A DNA stretch of 64,000 nt from Absidia repens (lineage: Eukaryota; Mucoromycota; Mucoromycetes; Mucorales; Cunninghamellaceae). The stretch covers positions 434,001-498,000 of the forward strand of contig MCGE01000015.1 in NCBI GenBank assembly GCA_002105175.1. The letters are read 5' to 3'. A program made the translations under genes and the position numbers. The notes under the pieces were generated by a model that saw only the letters and a program-made list of their open reading frames with translations, had not been told where the DNA came from and did not search any database. Shown here piece by piece: positions 60,239 to 64,000 of this stretch (the stretch's first letter is position 1; each line of letters begins with the position of its first letter).

Positions 60239-62135
60239 TTACATTGAATTGGGATTTTGGTACGATTTCACAGATCCTGGACGTTGGATGACATTTTCTT
60301 GGAATCTATAAAAGAAGATCGGGGGGGGGAAGTGTGAGAACGAGAGCCTAATCATTGCAATATTGTTTTTTTTTTTTTTTTTTTTTTCACTATATTATAT
60401 TTCGTTTTTGTTTTCGACTCCACTTACTTTTTCAAATGTTCATTTTCGTTCATAAGTCGTTCAAGTTCACCAAGAATAGTAATCTGGGTACTTTTCAAAT
60501 GCTGAATATGCTGGACAGCTATCATATATATATGTGAAAAAAAAAGAGGTAAGATAAACAAACACCCTCCTCCCATCCTCCACAAGCAAGCAAGCAAACA
60601 AACAAAACAATAACAATGAAAAAAAAGGTAATGTAAATATTTGACATCGGATAACTTACTTCGTTGTAAAAGGGCGACCTTGCTCATTTTTTTGTTCAAA
60701 CAGCTAGGCAACTCGTTTCGTAAATCTTCGAATCCATCTGGAATAAATAGAGTTTTGTAAATCGATTTCATTTCCTTCCCCTCCCCCCTCTCTCCTTCGA
60801 TCTTCGGTCCTCTCCATTTCTCCGCGCTTTCCCCGCCCCTCCCTTCCTCCTCCACCCCTTACCTTTTATTTGGGCACGACGTTTCTGTTCAGATTGAATA
60901 TGTATTTGTCTTCGTATTTCAGTATTGGTAGTGTTGGGGCTGCGTATGTATATAAGACGTCAGAAATAGAGTTAACAAAACATATGCCTAATTGATGGTT
61001 GAGGTAAAAAATAAGTAGGAAAATAAAACTTACACGTTGGAAGATTGGGTTTGTGAATGGTTTATGGACAATGAGTCTTGGTCTTTTTCAGTTTCATGAA
61101 TAGGTTGAGGTGACAACTTAAAATCCATCGAGTGTTGAAATTCAGAAGAAGGTGTTTGAGCATCATTGGTAGACATCATGGCTGTTGGAGCTGAGGTTGA
61201 TGTGGTCATAGTGGGTAAAGACGTTGTTTGAGGGGACGTTATGGAGGTCAAACTAGAGCGATGAGAAGAAGATGGCATAAAAGTAGGTGAAAACATATGA
61301 TCATTGGATATAGAGTGGTGTTGCTGATGGTATGTAGGCATAGGAGAAGGATAATCCAATGACTTGGTTTGATGGGCATCCAAAGGTTGCTGCTGCTGTT
61401 GCGGTCCGGTACTATTATTAGCATTAGTATTATGATTGTTGGAAATATAGTTCATCGCGTCGACGTTTGTTGTCATAGGAAGTGAAGGTGATAAAGAGGT
61501 CAAAAAAGAGGCATCGTTGGATGATGATGTTGTGGATGAGCCAGGTAAAAGAAGTGAGGCGTTCATACATGCCAATGAAGCCGAAGATGTTGATGATGGG
61601 GAAGCCGAAGGAGTCCAGGTAGAAGAAGGCGGAGGGGAAGAGGTTGACATTGACGTTGATGTTGTTACAGAGTTTGATGCTGTCATAATCATGTTGGTCG
61701 TATCCGATTCCATTGTGCTACTACTGCTGCTGCCAGTCATCGTAGGTAGTGTATTTTGCGCAGATGTCGTGCATGAACCTACCATGTCGGAGTTTGGCGA
61801 AGTATAAACACCCTGTTCATTTTGATTAAGGTAGACCGTCCCAGGAGCTGCAGTCACCATGCCTGTTAATGCTGTATCGTTTGATCCAGGTTGTTGTGTA
61901 TACATTAAAGAATCCATATCTTCAATAAGAGAATGAGAGGTGGGATTGTAATCAAAGGTTCCTTGATCTAATAAAATAAAGAAAGACTGTTGTCACTATC
62001 GTATTTGATACTATACTTTGTAGAGCGTCCCTTTTCCTTTTTTCACTTACCTTGATGGTAAAAATCATTAAAGTTTACTTTGGTGTTTCCAAAAGATAAG
62101 TTGTAGTCGTTGATATATGCATTAGCTTTGGCCAT
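60239..62135 (-). CDS. bHLH-zipper transcription factor, MLX/Mondo-like basic region
   Basis: Six exons (62135-62051, 61967-61034, 60939-60863, 60737-60660, 60518-60428, 60305-60239) give 443 residues. The first about 340 are disordered and very rich in Ser/Thr/Met/Pro with a poly-Q block, typical of an activation region. The C-terminal bHLH reads IRRQIHIQSEQKRRAQIKDG (basic region with His, Glu and Arg at the E-box-reading positions of CACGTG binders), FEDLRNELPSCLNKKMSKVA, LLQRTVQHIQHLKSTQITIL, then GELERLMNENEHLKK, a short zipper. HIQSEQKRR...GF.DL and KMSK..LLQ..V.HI..L match the MLX/Mondo group (and, more loosely, SREBP). Targets and partner are unknown; homodimer binding to CACGTG is inferred from the basic region. 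Confidence 0.9.
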
Positions 62136-63327
62136 GGTAAAAAATTAAAAATAAACAGATAAACGAATGGCGACGAATCAAGGATAGTGTAAATAATGAG
62201 ACTGTGGTAATTAAGTGTGTGTGTAAGGAACTGTCAGTGGGTGATGGTAGTCAATGTCAAAAAGAGTGAATCAAAAAGATAGAAAAAGAAAAGAAAAGAA
62301 GAAAAGAAAAAAAAAGGGACAGCCGCGTGTCTTTAATTTTTTTAGTTGAAAAAAAAAAGCAAAGCGGAGACTGTAATCAGTGGCGAAAATAACACAACGC
62401 ATAGTCAGTAAAACTTTGTCTACTGTACTGTACATATTGTACAATCCAGTAAGGTATGGGTACATAAAAGGTATTTTTATGTTCAATTCAAAAATGTGTA
62501 TCACTTCGGCAATATCAGTATCACTGGGAGGATCTACAATATGCTGGCGACAGCGGGCGGGAATGAATTGCATTTATGGTTTATCAAAGTGGCAATCATA
62601 TCTTCTCAGAGATGTCGATATCCGATTTACTATGATCGACCATCTTTTATCTTTATATTGTCAATATACATACAGTAGTACAGCAGTACTGTACAGTATA
62701 CTACAGTACACGACAGAGTGCTACGGTACATTACAGCACACGACAGTACACGACAGTACAGCTCTGCATTGATGTGCTCCATCTGATGACGGAGTTCAAT
62801 GTATGCTGTCTGTCAAATCAACATCAGAAAAAAAAGTCGAGAGGATGATCTCTACAGTATTGATAGTATCGTAACAGTGAAGCAAACATTTCACGTACAT
62901 GATCGTACTTACAGAAAGCAATTCAAAATGCAAACTATCCCGTCGTCGTCATTTCTGGTTACCATCATCATCCTTCTTTTTCTTCATCTTTTCTCCTGCA
63001 TTACCTCCCTCTTCTGATATTACCATTGATGACAGACCCTTCCCCTGAAATACTAACAAAATTTCTCTTTTTCATTTGTTCGCATATATACTGTATAGCC
63101 ATACAACCCCTTTCTTTTTAATCCATTGCCAAACAATCAACCACTAATATACCAATCATGCATCATACACAATAAATAAATAAAAGAAAAAAAAAAGAAG
63201 GAAAACCAATAACAACAATATGATGCTAATAAAAAGACAGACGTTTTTATTTCTATAAATGATGACTTGATAAAATATATATACAAATGTGTCTAAACTA
63301 TCATGCCCAAACTACATATAACTAAAT
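62136..63327. other. bHLH promoter side and Cgr1 3' flank
   Basis: Contains the 10-bp array at 62671-62760 (separate entry). There are no supportable genes. C/T-rich sequence lies at 62940-63010 and AATAAATAAATAAAAG at 63171-63186. Confidence 0.5.
62671..62760. repeat. Ten-base tandem array, nine units
   Basis: Successive decamers TACAGTAGTA, CAGCAGTACT, GTACAGTATA, CTACAGTACA, CGACAGAGTG, CTACGGTACA, TTACAGCACA, CGACAGTACA, CGACAGTACA fall in exact 10-base register. The last two units are identical and the first three are the most diverged. The period is close to one helical turn. Confidence 0.75.
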
Positions 63328-63972
63328 TTAAACACGAGCCTTTTTGCGCAGTTCCTTCTTTTTCATTCTTGCCAATCGTCTTGCGGACATCTATTATGAT
63401 CACAAAACACAACATGGAAAATATTAAAATCAATTTCGTTCGAGTATGCTATTCTCCTACAATCTTTTTCTTTTACCTTTGCAGCCAATGCTTCCTGTCT
63501 TTCCTTTTCTTCCTCGATGCGTTTTCGTTCCAAATTAATTTCCCGTTTTCGCTGTGTATATAGCATAAAATATTTTCAGTCAGTCGTTCAATATGATCAA
63601 GAAGGACTACCAACGTGGATAGATCTCCCTCTATTCTTTTAAAACTTACGTCCTTTTCTGCTTGTTTTTCATCCTTCATTTGCTTTTCCAAGGCCCGGAC
63701 TGTTTGAAGTCGTTGACGTTCTTGTGTTCTCTTTTCCCATGACTTTCGGAGTGATTTGGGTTGTTGAGTGCGCACCGTGGGCGACTTTTGGAGTTTCCAT
63801 ACCTTGCCTAACGAACCACAACAACAACGCAACAATTGAGTATTTCATAGATCATAGACGTTCTTCCCCTTCCCAATCTAATCCCCTACTTACCTGATAC
63901 TCTTTTGGTGATCTTTTCAATAGCACCTCCTACGGGTACTTTGGTATCAGTTTCTTGAATTGTCGAGGACAT
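63328..63972 (-). CDS. CGR1: rRNA-processing protein Cgr1 (CCDC86 family)
   Basis: A small nucleolar protein needed for 60S pre-rRNA processing. Four exons (63972-63894, 63807-63650, 63551-63477, 63390-63328) give 124 residues, the family length. It begins MSSTIQETDTKVP, then RVSGKVWKLQKSPTVRTQQP and KSLRKSWEKRTQERQRLQTV (the family signature), then an almost uninterrupted charged helix (ALEKQMKDEKQAEKDRKREI, RIEEEKERQEALAAK) and ends MSARRLARMKKKELRKKARV. The C-terminal Lys/Arg cluster fits nucleolar targeting. Confidence 0.94.
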
Positions 63973-64000
63973 GATTAAAGTAAAGAAAAAATAAAAGAAA

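Overview
The window is nuclear DNA from a filamentous fungus, most likely an early-diverging (Mucoromycota-type) lineage. The reasons are AT-rich intergenic DNA, many short GT-AG introns, spliced eukaryotic housekeeping genes, long poly-A/T tracts, and families such as a Diaphanous-type formin, a UBE2E-class E2, an MLX-like bHLH factor and a cyt bc1 subunit 9. Species cannot be fixed from sequence alone. All gene models below were spliced by eye; exon sums divide by three and the joins reproduce family-typical protein sequence.

Layout. 1-6.2 kb is gene-free and repeat-rich. A formin runs 12.1->6.2 kb (-). A short spliced gene without a visible start lies at 13.4-13.7 kb (+), a tRNA-Lys at 14.8 kb (-) and a malonyl-CoA decarboxylase at 15.7-17.8 kb (+). 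20.2-24.5 kb (-) encodes a large SH3 + Ras-association scaffold. Then come ribosomal protein eL19 (26.3-27.0, -), a leucine-rich-repeat protein (27.7-29.0, -), the Fe-S scaffold Cfd1/NUBP2 (30.2-31.3, +), a 70-residue membrane protein (31.3-31.6, -), an EXPERA-like membrane protein (31.8-32.9, +), class II aldolase (34.3-35.9, -), a UBE2E-type E2 (36.8-38.0, -), LSM6 (38.5-38.9, -), a C-terminal tandem BRCT protein (39.3-41.7, -), an EXS/Erd1-like protein (43.7-45.3, -), an HSF-domain factor (45.5-46.8, -), QCR9 (47.8-48.1, -), an UNC-50/Gmh1 protein (48.5-49.8, -), a UBA-UAS-UBX protein (53.3-55.5, +), the farnesyl/geranylgeranyltransferase alpha subunit (55.9-57.4, -), an MLX-like bHLH factor (60.2-62.1, -) and the rRNA-processing protein Cgr1 (63.3-64.0, -).

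The genes do not form one pathway. Themes that recur are polarity and cortex (formin, SH3-RA scaffold, prenyltransferase alpha), Golgi/ER trafficking (Erd1-like, UNC-50), ubiquitin handling (E2, UBX), mitochondrial metabolism (MCD, QCR9) and RNA/ribosome biology (eL19, LSM6, Cgr1).

The most unusual content is between genes. There is a dispersed non-coding repeat family (at least eight copies) that carries a CACGTG-GGCGG box, a pyrimidine leader and AATAAA-type ends. There is also a 569-bp terminal-inverted-repeat element, several short tandem arrays, and two small genes with tiny or unseen first exons. The same window encodes a bHLH protein of the class that binds CACGTG.
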